This document shows, in pieces, positions 9,217-16,460 of a stretch of 64,000 nt of DNA. Source of the DNA: Streptomyces avermitilis MA-4680 = NBRC 14893 (GTDB lineage Bacteria; Actinomycetota; Actinomycetes; Streptomycetales; Streptomycetaceae); contig NC_003155.5 of NCBI RefSeq assembly GCF_000009765.2, positions 4,960,001 through 5,024,000 on the forward strand, given 5' to 3'. A program made the position numbers and the translations under genes. Below the pieces are notes generated by a model. That model was not told the DNA's origin. It was given only the letters and a program-made list of their open reading frames with translations, and ran no database searches. How positions within the stretch are numbered: position 1 is the first letter of the stretch; each line of letters opens with the position of its first letter.

Positions 9217-10046
9217 GATCTGCACTCCTCCAGAAGGCGCTTGATGAACGTCGTCGACTCCGCCGGAGTCAACGCCGCATCCCGGACGAGATCGTAGGAC
9301 AAACGGTAGGACAGGACCTTGTCCGGATCGTCGACCAGCTCACCAAAGCCATTGCCCTCCACGTAGGCAACGGGCTCGCCGACCCGCTGCCACATCAGCG
9401 TGAGGTCGCTGTTCATGAGGTCGTGCACGCCTGCCGTGAAGGGCAACACCTGAAGCGTGACCGACGCCAGTTCGGCTACGTCAACCAGATGTACCAGCTG
9501 GTCTGCCCACACCTTCTCCTTGGGAACGCGTCGCCGCAGTGCCCCCTCGTCGAGGATCACGCGGACACTCGGGGCCGGTTGGCGGTGGAGCATCTCCTGC
9601 CGTCCCACGCGCGCGGCCACCTGTTCCTCGACCTCCTCGCCGTTGCCAGCCGTTGTCTGTGCTCTGGACAACCCAGACAACACCACACGGGCATAGTCCT
9701 CGGTCTGCAACAGGCCCGGCACCCGCAGCTGGAACTTCCACATGACCCGCGCTGTCGCCTCCAGCTCCATGAACGCCTTGTACTTGTCCTTGATGACGTC
9801 CTTGCGCGCGTCCCGCCATAAGCGAACCAGCAGGTCACCGGACCCGTGGTACCTGTCCAGGTCCTCCATGACCGCCCGCTTGGAGAGCCGCTCCCCCGTC
9901 TCCAAGCGGTACAGATAGCTCTTGTCGTACGACGTCTCCCCGGCCAACTGCCCCAGCGTCTTGCCGGACTTCTCCCGCAGCAACCGCAGCGTCCGCCCGA
10001 GCGCGGCACGCCCGGACTCCCGTTCCCCGTCAACAAGTTCGTCCAC
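9213..10046 (-). CDS. XRE-family regulator with DUF5753 domain
   Basis: 277 residues from GTG 10046, chosen because GGGGAGGGG lies just upstream; the open frame extends further but only into low-complexity sequence. The helix-turn-helix lies within residues 15-70 (LGRTLRLLREKSGKTLGQLA, then YDKSYLYRLETGERL). The C-terminal DUF5753 region has VPGLLQTEDYARVVL, ILDEGALRRRV and LQVLPFTAGVHDLM. Such proteins pair with DUF397 partners in developmental and antibiotic regulation. It is coupled to the DUF397 gene (ATGA overlap) and divergent from a small gene at 10172. Confidence 0.9.
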   Translation of the reverse strand: MDELVDGERESGRAALGRTLRLLREKSGKTLGQLAGETSYDKSYLYRLETGERLSKRAVMEDLDRYHGSGDLLVRLWRDARKDVIKDKYKAFMELEATARVMWKFQLRVPGLLQTEDYARVVLSGLSRAQTTAGNGEEVEEQVAARVGRQEMLHRQPAPSVRVILDEGALRRRVPKEKVWADQLVHLVDVAELASVTLQVLPFTAGVHDLMNSDLTLMWQRVGEPVAYVEGNGFGELVDDPDKVLSYRLSYDLVRDAALTPAESTTFIKRLLEECRS

Positions 10047-10171
10047 GTCACCCCTCCCCGTTGCCTGGCGCCCAGACAACACCGACCCTCTTCCGCAGCG
10101 TACGGCGAAGCAGTGACGATCGAGACACGAACGGTAATCACCGCTCGTCAGGACGCTGCAAGGGAGCCGAC

Positions 10172-10510
10172 GTGCGCGGACGTAACGCGGGACTCTGGGA
10201 ATCGCTACTGCTGGCACTGGTGCGGGCGCTGCTGCCCGCCCGGGGCCGGCACCGAGCGGTCCCGCTCCAGGGCCGGGGCCGCGACCGGCTGCTGGCCCCC
10301 GCGACCGCGTCGCCGTTACGACCCCGCCGCCCCCTCGACGCACGGCAGCCCATCGAACTCGACACCCCCCTCGTACGCCCGTACCTCCTCACCTCCGAGG
10401 AACGCCGCGAACGGAGACTGCGGCGGCAGCGGTGGCACGCCCTCTGGCCGGCCGTACACGGCGTCGATGTCGGTCCTCGCCGGATCCACGGAGTGGAGGT
10501 GCCGGCGTGA
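10172..10510 (+). CDS. Small hypothetical protein, 112 aa, basic
   Basis: Start GTG 10172 follows AAGGGAG; the longer frame upstream would run through the divergent promoter. The product is Arg-rich, with an N-terminal amphipathic stretch LWESLLLALVRALLPARG and a C-terminal block PIELDTPLVRPYLLTSEERR, then GVDVGPRRIHGVEV. It resembles conserved actinobacterial small proteins of unknown role that accompany XRE/DUF397 loci. It overlaps the next gene by 4 nt (GTGA), forming a two-gene operon. Confidence 0.7.
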   Translation: MRGRNAGLWESLLLALVRALLPARGRHRAVPLQGRGRDRLLAPATASPLRPRRPLDARQPIELDTPLVRPYLLTSEERRERRLRRQRWHALWPAVHGVDVGPRRIHGVEVPA

Positions 10511-10803
10511 CCAGCGTGGACGGAACGTCCGAACAGCTTCGGCTGCTGCCCTGGACCACCCCCGACGGCAGGCCCTGCTACCTCAGCGCCGCCAGTGACC
10601 ACAGCCGTCTGTCCCTGCTCGCCGACGACATGGAGGCGGCCCAACTGGACTCCGCCGAGCAGGTGCTGGCCGGAGCGAAGGCCGTGCTCGCCGACCCCAA
10701 GGCCGGCGAACGCGCGGTGCGCTTCGCGCTCACCAGGGCGACCGAGTCCCTCGGGGACACCCTCCGCATCGCCGTCAGCCGAGGCGGACGCCTCCCCGGG
10801 TAG
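10507..10803 (+). CDS. Small hypothetical protein, 98 aa
   Basis: GTG 10507 overlaps the stop of the preceding gene. The sequence begins with a PWTTPDGRPCYLS segment, followed by helical LADDMEAAQLDSAEQVLAGA and VRFALTRATESLGDTLRIA. There are no membrane segments. It is a conserved-looking companion of the upstream basic protein; function unknown. It converges on the MurJ-like gene. Confidence 0.68.
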   Translation: MTSVDGTSEQLRLLPWTTPDGRPCYLSAASDHSRLSLLADDMEAAQLDSAEQVLAGAKAVLADPKAGERAVRFALTRATESLGDTLRIAVSRGGRLPG

Positions 10804-10861
10804 CAGACCGGCAAGCGCAGGACGGACGGCGACACCGAAGGCACGGTCCCGGCGGAGCCGA

Positions 10862-12535
10862 TTAGCCCCGCCCGGGCAGCCGTAGCTCGCTGACCTTCAA
10901 CAGCCGGGCGAGGGCGACGTAGACCAGGGCCATCGTCACCGCTCCCGCGGCGAGGGCGAGCGCGGTCGGTGTCGTGGTGGCGGTGGCCCGGGCCGCCGCC
11001 CAGCCCGCGCCCGCGGCGACGGCGGACGCGCACAGCAATTTTCCGTACGTGCGCCGCAGCTCCCCGTCGTCGAGGCGGCGGCCGCCGAGCCGCTTCCGCA
11101 GCAGCCTGGCGGTGAGAAGGAGTCCGGCCAGGTACGACAGGGTGTACCCGGCCGCCATGCCGGTCACCGCCCAGCGGGCGGGGAGCAGCAGATGGCAGGC
11201 GGTGGCCAGCGCGATGTTCACCACGGCGATCCAGACGGCCATGAAGAAGGGCGTCCGGGTGTCCTCGAAGGCGTAGAAGCCGCGCAGCAGGAGGTACTGG
11301 GCGGAGAACGGGATCAGGCCGAGGCCGAACGCCTGGAGCATGTGTCCGAGCGGCTGCGCGGAGGCGGCGTCCGCCGCGCCGTGGGCGAAGAGCAGGGTCG
11401 CGATCCCCGGGCCCAGCGCGAGGAAGAGGAATCCGGCGGGCACGATGACCACGCCGCTGATCCGCAGCACCCGGGAGAGATCGGCGCGCAGATCCGGCAG
11501 GCGGTCCTCCGCGACGGCCCGGCTCATGCGTGGCAGCAGCGCGGTCACCAGGGAGACGGTGACGATGGACTGCGGCAGCATCCAGATCGTCTGCGCGTAC
11601 GTGTAGGCCGTGTATCCGGCGCCGGCCTTCGGGAGTTCCTGGTCGACGGCGTTGGCGTAGTTGGTGACCACGGTCAGGGCGACCTGGTTGGCCAGCACGA
11701 GGAGCAGGGTCCACTTCGCGGCGTGGACGCTCTTGCCGAGACCCGTGCCGCGCCAGTCGAACCGCGGCCGGAACCGGAAGCCGGCCGCCCGCACGAAGGG
11801 AATCAGCGCGAGGGCCTGGAGCGCGATCCCGGCGGTGGTGCACACTCCGAGGAAGCGCACCTGCTGTCCGGTGATGTCCTCCACCCGGTCCGGGACCGTC
11901 ATCAGGCTCAAGTACGCGCCGAACATGCCTATCAGCACGACGTTGTTCAGCACCGGCGTCCACATCATCGCGCCGAACTTCTCGCGGGCGTTGAGGACTT
12001 GGCCGAGGATGCTGAACACCCCGTAGAAGAAGATCTGCGGCAGCAGGAACCGGGCGAAGACCACGGTCAGCTCGAACGCCTCATGGCTGTCCGGGGTGTC
12101 CCGCATGTACAGGGCCACGATGCCCGGGGCGGCCCACACCGCCAGCGCCGTCCCCACGCCCAGGACGCACAGGACGAGCGTCACCAGGCGCTGCTCGTAG
12201 GCCCGTCCGCCGTCCGGCTGGGTCGCGCGGGCCCGCACCAGCTGCGGCACGAGCACGGCGTTGAGCGCGCCGCCGATCAGCAGGGTGTAGAGACTGGTCG
12301 GCACCGTGTTCGCCGTGTTGTACGTACTGGCCAGCAGGCCCGTGCCCAGCGCCGCGGCTTGCAGCACCTGCCGGATCAGCCCGGTCGCCCGCGACACCAC
12401 CGTGCCCAGCGCCATGAGCAACGACGAACGGGCCAGCCCGCCCTTGCCCGCCCTGGCCTTCGGAGCGGCATGCCGCCCCTCCACCAGATCCCCCGCCGAC
12501 GCGGCCCCCGTCGCGGACTCAGTCCCCTCAACCAT
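10862..12535 (-). CDS. MurJ/MviN-family lipid II flippase-like membrane protein
   Basis: 557 residues with about 14 predicted transmembrane helices after a short cytoplasmic N-terminus. MurJ-family features include LLMALGTVVSRATGLIRQVL at the first helix, STYNTANTVPTSLYTLLIGGALNAVLVPQL, FSILGQVLNAREKFGAMMWTP and LLRGFYAFEDTRTPF. It belongs to the MOP superfamily. Streptomyces usually carries the essential murJ elsewhere (near trxA), so this may be a paralogue flipping another lipid-linked substrate. It follows the peptide/ABC-exporter genes in the same direction after 76 bp containing a CCGCCG-TCTT-CGGCGG hairpin (12558-12573) and a G-rich run. Confidence 0.88.
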   Translation of the reverse strand: MVEGTESATGAASAGDLVEGRHAAPKARAGKGGLARSSLLMALGTVVSRATGLIRQVLQAAALGTGLLASTYNTANTVPTSLYTLLIGGALNAVLVPQLVRARATQPDGGRAYEQRLVTLVLCVLGVGTALAVWAAPGIVALYMRDTPDSHEAFELTVVFARFLLPQIFFYGVFSILGQVLNAREKFGAMMWTPVLNNVVLIGMFGAYLSLMTVPDRVEDITGQQVRFLGVCTTAGIALQALALIPFVRAAGFRFRPRFDWRGTGLGKSVHAAKWTLLLVLANQVALTVVTNYANAVDQELPKAGAGYTAYTYAQTIWMLPQSIVTVSLVTALLPRMSRAVAEDRLPDLRADLSRVLRISGVVIVPAGFLFLALGPGIATLLFAHGAADAASAQPLGHMLQAFGLGLIPFSAQYLLLRGFYAFEDTRTPFFMAVWIAVVNIALATACHLLLPARWAVTGMAAGYTLSYLAGLLLTARLLRKRLGGRRLDDGELRRTYGKLLCASAVAAGAGWAAARATATTTPTALALAAGAVTMALVYVALARLLKVSELRLPGRG

Positions 12536-12611
12536 CCGGTAAACCTACGTGGTTGACCCGCCGTCTTCGGCGGCGGGAGGCAGGCGGCGGGCGGCGGGCG
12601 GCGGGCGGCGC

Positions 12612-14417
12612 TCAGAGGCGGAGCATCAGGGTGTCCTCGCCGGGCACGGACATGGTCTCCGCCACTGACACGGTCTCCGTCACCGTTTCCGGCAGCGGCG
12701 CCGCCAGCCTCGCGTATGCCCCGCCCCGGGCGATGAGTTCCGTGTGCGTGCCCGTCTCGACCAGGCGGCCGCCGTCCACCACGAGGATGCTGTCCGCGTC
12801 CGGGGCCAGGCTCAGGTCGTGCGTGATCATGATGGTCGTACGGCCGGACATGAGCCGCCGCAGCGGCAGCACCACGCGGCGCGCGGCGAGCGCGTCGAGG
12901 CCTGCCGTCGGCTCGTCGAGGACCAGCACCGGGGCCGGGCGGAGCATCGCGCGGGCGATCGCGATCCGCTGGAGCTGGCCACCGGACAGGGCCGCCGTGC
13001 CGGGGGCGATCTCCGTGTCGTATCCGTCGGGCAGGGCGGCGATGAAGTCGTGCGCCGCCGCGTCCCGGGCCGCGCTCTCGATCTCCGTGTCCGTGGCGCC
13101 CGGGCGGCCGCACTCGATGTTCTCGCGGATCGTGCCGTGCAGGATCAGGGTCTCCTGGGGCAGCAGGGCCACGTTCTCGCGCAGGAACTCCAGGGGTACG
13201 TCCGACAGCGGGACGCCGTCCAGGCAGATCGCGCCCGCCGTCGGATCGTAGAAGCGGGTCAGCAGCTTCGACAGCGTCGACTTTCCGGCGCCGCTCGGGC
13301 CCGTGACCAGGACGAGTTCGCCGGGGCCCGCCGTGAACGTCACGTCGTGCAGGGACTCGCGGCCAGAGCCCGGGTAGCGGAAGGACGCGCCGTGGAAGCT
13401 GACCCAGCCGCGTACGGGCCACGGGGCGACCGGTGCGGCGGGATCGGTCACCGCCGGCTTCGCATCGAGGATCTCCTGGAGGCGGGCCGCGCCCGCGGTG
13501 GCGGCGGTCAGGGTCAGGCCGAGCTGACCGAGGTTGCGGATCGGCGGGTAGAGATAGCCGAGGAAGGCGGCGAAGGCCAGCAACTGGCCCAGCGTCATAC
13601 GGCCCTGGGAGATCTCCCAGGCGCCCAGGCCGATCACCGCGAGCACGCACAGCGTCTCGACGACCTCGACGACCTGCTCGTACATCTCGCTCGCCCGCGC
13701 CCCGCGCACGGACGCCCGCATCCAGGCACGTGCCTCGCGGTCGAGCCGCTTCTCCTCGGCGCCGCGGCGGTTGTACGCCTGGGTGAGGACGATGTTGCCG
13801 AGGGACTCCTCGACGACCGAGGTGATCGCGCCGTCGGCGGCCCGCTCGTCCTGCGCGGACTCCTTGATACGGCCGGCGAAGCGGCGTGCGGTGACGAGGA
13901 AGAGAGGGGCGAGCAGGAAGGTGACGAGGGCCAGGTCCCAGCGCAGCCAGAGCGCGGCGGCCGCGTAGAAGACGGCGGAGAAGGCGGCGGAGAAGGTGCC
14001 GACCACCCCCGATACGACCAGCTGTTCGATGGCCTCCACGTCACCCGTCAGCCGCTCCACCAGGTCGCCCTGGCGGTGCTTCTGGAAGAAGTCCGGCGGC
14101 AGGTCCTGGACGTGCCGGAAGACGTTCGCGCGCAGCCGCAGGACGAAGCGCTCGGCGGTCCAGGTGGCGAGCGAGTTGCCGAGGTAGCCGACGAACGCGC
14201 CGAGGGCGGCGGCGCCCAGCCAGGCCACGGCGGGACCCCAGAAGGCGGAGAGCGAACCGGCCTTCAGGGCGTGGTCGGTGAGCTCGGCGAAGAGCAGGAT
14301 CGACGCGGTCTCGGCGAGCGCGGACACGATCACGCACCCGATGATGAGCGCCAGCCACTTGCGGTCGCCGCGCGTCAGCGGCCAGAAGCGCGCGAACGCC
14401 TCTTTGACCTCGCGCAT
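12612..14417 (-). CDS. ABC exporter, fused membrane and ATPase domains
   Basis: 601 residues from ATG 14417 behind GAGAAGGAGA. The N-terminal six-helix membrane domain covers about 20-320. The C-terminal ATPase has Walker A (VTGPSGAGKST, about 380), a Q-loop (ALLPQETLI), signature LSGGQ, Walker B (VLVLDEPTAGLD) and an H-loop (ITHD). It is a half-transporter of the lipid/peptide/drug exporter type and presumably dimerises. There is no C39 peptidase domain, so it would not itself cleave a double-Gly leader. It lies directly downstream of two small basic peptide genes and a hairpin, which makes them candidate cargo; that link is inference. Confidence 0.9.
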   Translation of the reverse strand: MREVKEAFARFWPLTRGDRKWLALIIGCVIVSALAETASILLFAELTDHALKAGSLSAFWGPAVAWLGAAALGAFVGYLGNSLATWTAERFVLRLRANVFRHVQDLPPDFFQKHRQGDLVERLTGDVEAIEQLVVSGVVGTFSAAFSAVFYAAAALWLRWDLALVTFLLAPLFLVTARRFAGRIKESAQDERAADGAITSVVEESLGNIVLTQAYNRRGAEEKRLDREARAWMRASVRGARASEMYEQVVEVVETLCVLAVIGLGAWEISQGRMTLGQLLAFAAFLGYLYPPIRNLGQLGLTLTAATAGAARLQEILDAKPAVTDPAAPVAPWPVRGWVSFHGASFRYPGSGRESLHDVTFTAGPGELVLVTGPSGAGKSTLSKLLTRFYDPTAGAICLDGVPLSDVPLEFLRENVALLPQETLILHGTIRENIECGRPGATDTEIESAARDAAAHDFIAALPDGYDTEIAPGTAALSGGQLQRIAIARAMLRPAPVLVLDEPTAGLDALAARRVVLPLRRLMSGRTTIMITHDLSLAPDADSILVVDGGRLVETGTHTELIARGGAYARLAAPLPETVTETVSVAETMSVPGEDTLMLRL

Positions 14418-14476
14418 GTCACTTCTCCTTCTCGGTAACCCCTGGGACGTGGTCCCGGTACCCCCGGGACATGGCC

Positions 14477-14516
14477 GAGGCGGGGCCGCCGGAGAGATGT
14501 CCGGTGGCCCCGCCTC
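14477..14516 (-). terminator. Strong 17-bp hairpin between peptide genes and ABC exporter (attenuator-like)
   Basis: Arms 14477-14493 and 14500-14516 pair over 17 bp with a single mismatch, and the loop is 6 nt. It starts 10 bp after the stop of the second peptide gene and lies about 60 bp before the exporter start. It lacks a U-tract. Its position suggests partial termination, giving more peptide than transporter message. Confidence 0.7.
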
Positions 14517-14526
14517 GTGGCGGACG

Positions 14527-14652
14527 TCAGCCCTGCTTGCCGACCGGGCGGCGCCTCGGCGCGGCCTTCTTCGGCGCGTGCTTCTTGGGGGCGGCCTTCT
14601 TCGGGGCCGGCTTCTCGTTCTTCTTGATGGGGGTGATCTTGTGGAAGCTCAT
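14527..14652 (-). CDS. Very basic 41-aa peptide, MSFHK family, copy 2
   Basis: ATG 14652 is preceded by AAAGAGG. The 41 residues begin MSFHKITPIKKNEKP, continue with a period-5 repeat (APKKA, APKKH, APKKA, APRRR) and end RPVGKQG. Net charge is about +13, with no Cys and no signal peptide. It shares the MSFHK-x-x-P-x-KK start and RRPVG end with the peptide encoded 80 bp upstream. The repeat recalls histone-tail or antimicrobial-like composition. Candidates are an exported peptide (an ABC exporter is downstream) or a nucleic-acid/polyphosphate-binding peptide. I do not recognise a family. Confidence 0.72.
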   Translation of the reverse strand: MSFHKITPIKKNEKPAPKKAAPKKHAPKKAAPRRRPVGKQG

Positions 14653-14732
14653 GGGAATGCCTCTTTCCGCGAATTGAATTGCTCAGGTATTTGCTGTGCG
14701 TAAGCCCTGAAGGCTGTGAATCAACCCTGGAA

Positions 14733-14867
14733 TCAATCCTGGCTCTTGTTGCCGACCGGGCGGCGGACCTGACGCCTGGCCGGCTTGTGCTGCGCCTTCT
14801 TGGGGGCGGGGGCGGCGGGAGCGGCCTTGCGGGGCTTCTTGACCGGGGCGACCTTGTGGAAGCTCAT
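14733..14867 (-). CDS. Very basic 44-aa peptide, MSFHK family, copy 1
   Basis: ATG 14867 follows AAGGAGA at good spacing. The 44 residues begin MSFHKVAPVKKPRKAAP, have an Ala/Pro-rich centre (AAPAAPAPKKAQHKP) and end RRPVGNKSQD. Net charge is about +12, with no Cys. Conservation between the two copies is concentrated at both ends, with a variable Ala/Pro/Lys middle. That pattern fits a duplicated precursor or substrate peptide. It is the first gene of the minus-strand group leading into the ABC exporter. The 242 bp upstream are relatively AT-rich and should hold the promoter. Confidence 0.72.
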   Translation of the reverse strand: MSFHKVAPVKKPRKAAPAAPAPKKAQHKPARRQVRRPVGNKSQD

Positions 14868-15109
14868 GGGTGTCTCCTTGTTCCGTGCGGGTGACGTGCG
14901 GGTGATTTCCCTTTGCCGTTTGCGTTGTTCGCTTTCGACATGGAAAACACTACGGGACCCCGGGGCCGGAAAAGGCTAATTCAGCTGAGACCTCAATGAA
15001 TTGCGCCTGAGACAAATTTTCAGACGGCCCGCGGAACCGAACCCGTATTCACACAGAATTTAGGACGATGTCCCGTCAGGACCCACGCCCCGTCAGGACT
15101 TGCGCCCCG

Positions 15110-16402
15110 TCAGGACTTGCCGACGCGCAGTCCCGACCCCACGAGCCGCACCCGGATGCCGTCCTTCATCACGCGTACGTCCCGCAGCCACAGGTCCCCG
15201 TGCTCCGGCTGCGGGAGACGGAAACCGAAGGAGAGACGGTCGACGAGGACCGGGCGGGTGAGCCGGGACAGGCCGTCGAGGAGCGCGGGGTCAAGACCGA
15301 AGCGCTTCAGCAGCTCCGGGTGGGCCGCCGCCACGTCGATCAGGTTCAGGCCCATCGCCTGGCGCGCGAAGCGGTCCGAGCCGGTGAGCTCGGCGAGCTT
15401 CGTGTCGTCGCTCAGGGCCGCGCGGACCGCCGCGTCGGGGACCCGCAGGGCACGCACGATCGACGGGACCGACAGCAGCGCCTTCGCCTTCGCCGTCTCG
15501 TGGGCGAGCCGGGCCGCCGACCGCCGGCTCAGATGCAGGCCCTCGGAGGGGCGGGTGCCCGGCCGGTAGGTGGCCACGTCCCCGATGTCCAGGCGCATAC
15601 CGCCGATCCGCGTCGCGATGCCGCGCGCGCCGTCCCGCTCGATCCGGGCCTGCGCCCTCAGCCGCAGGTCGTGGCCCGCCACCGGCAGCGTGCCGCGCGC
15701 CAGCACCCGGTCGCGGCCCTCGCCCCTGAACCTCACCTGGGACGCGCCGAGTTCCCGGTCGAGGTCGTCGAAGGCGAGCAGCACCTCGCCGTGCAGCTCG
15801 GGTATGCGGGCGCCGCGCGGGGACGTCGGGCCGCCGTTGATGCGTACGCCCGTCGCGGTCGCCGACACCTTCGCCAGCGAGACCCGGTCGGCCGCCACGT
15901 CCGGCACGGTCAGCTTCACCGAGTCCAGTCGGCTGTCGCCGAGTTGGGTGAGGAAGGGAAAGCCGTCGATCTCGACCTCGGGCGCCGCGCTCAGACCGAG
16001 CCGGTCCTGGAGCGCTCCGGCCGCCCGCTGCTCGGCGTAGAGCAGTGCCCAGCGGTCGGCGAGGGTGAGGAAGGCGGCGAGAACAAGGACTCCGACCACC
16101 GCCTTCATCGCGAGCGGCAGCCCGGCGAAGCGACGTCGGCGGCGCCGGGCGCCGCGGCGCCGGTGGTTGGGCGGAGCCCAGTCCTCCACGGGCTCGGGCT
16201 CCTCCACCCGGAGGAACTCGTCCAGCGGCAACACTTCCAACGGCCCGTCGTCCAGGGCGCCCAGCTCGTCGTAGGGATTTGTATAGGTGTTCGGGCGGGT
16301 ATTCGTATGCGGATCCGTATCGGGATCCGCATACGGATCCGTATCGGAATCCGTATCGGAATCCGCATCGGGATGCGTCGCTGTGCGGTGGGGAGTACGC
16401 AT
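15110..16402 (-). CDS. DUF2993 (LmeA-like) membrane-anchored protein with repetitive Asp-rich N-terminus
   Basis: 430 residues. Residues 1-45 are an Asp/Thr/Pro-rich tract (DSDTDSDTDPYADPDTD) coded by a 12-bp repeat. Residues 80-92 are Arg-rich, followed by one TM (MKAVVGVLVLAAFLTLADRW). The rest is an extracytoplasmic beta-rich DUF2993 domain (EIDGFPFLTQLGDSRLDSVKL, then LPEPEHGD-like C-terminal strands). In mycobacteria LmeA supports lipomannan elongation; the role in Streptomyces is unknown. It lies 58 bp downstream of the 5'-nucleotidase gene on the same strand and may be co-transcribed. Confidence 0.82.
   Translation of the reverse strand: MRTPHRTATHPDADSDTDSDTDPYADPDTDPHTNTRPNTYTNPYDELGALDDGPLEVLPLDEFLRVEEPEPVEDWAPPNHRRRGARRRRRRFAGLPLAMKAVVGVLVLAAFLTLADRWALLYAEQRAAGALQDRLGLSAAPEVEIDGFPFLTQLGDSRLDSVKLTVPDVAADRVSLAKVSATATGVRINGGPTSPRGARIPELHGEVLLAFDDLDRELGASQVRFRGEGRDRVLARGTLPVAGHDLRLRAQARIERDGARGIATRIGGMRLDIGDVATYRPGTRPSEGLHLSRRSAARLAHETAKAKALLSVPSIVRALRVPDAAVRAALSDDTKLAELTGSDRFARQAMGLNLIDVAAAHPELLKRFGLDPALLDGLSRLTRPVLVDRLSFGFRLPQPEHGDLWLRDVRVMKDGIRVRLVGSGLRVGKS
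16305..16376. repeat. 12-bp coding microsatellite
   Basis: About six tandem units of GGATCCGTATCG and close variants (GGATCCGCATAC, GAATCCGTATCG) lie inside the start of the DUF2993 gene. They encode alternating Asp-x pairs on the minus strand. The unit is a multiple of 3, so length changes would keep the frame. Confidence 0.85.
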
Positions 16403-16460
16403 CGATTCATTCGATCATGCGCACCGGCCCCACACGCAACCGCTACCTCAGGTATGCGAC

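Noticed and set aside
11192..12556. 454-aa plus-strand frame opposite the MurJ-like gene
   Set aside because: The complementary strand encodes a clear multi-TM MurJ protein; the plus-strand product is low-complexity Arg/Gly/His sequence.
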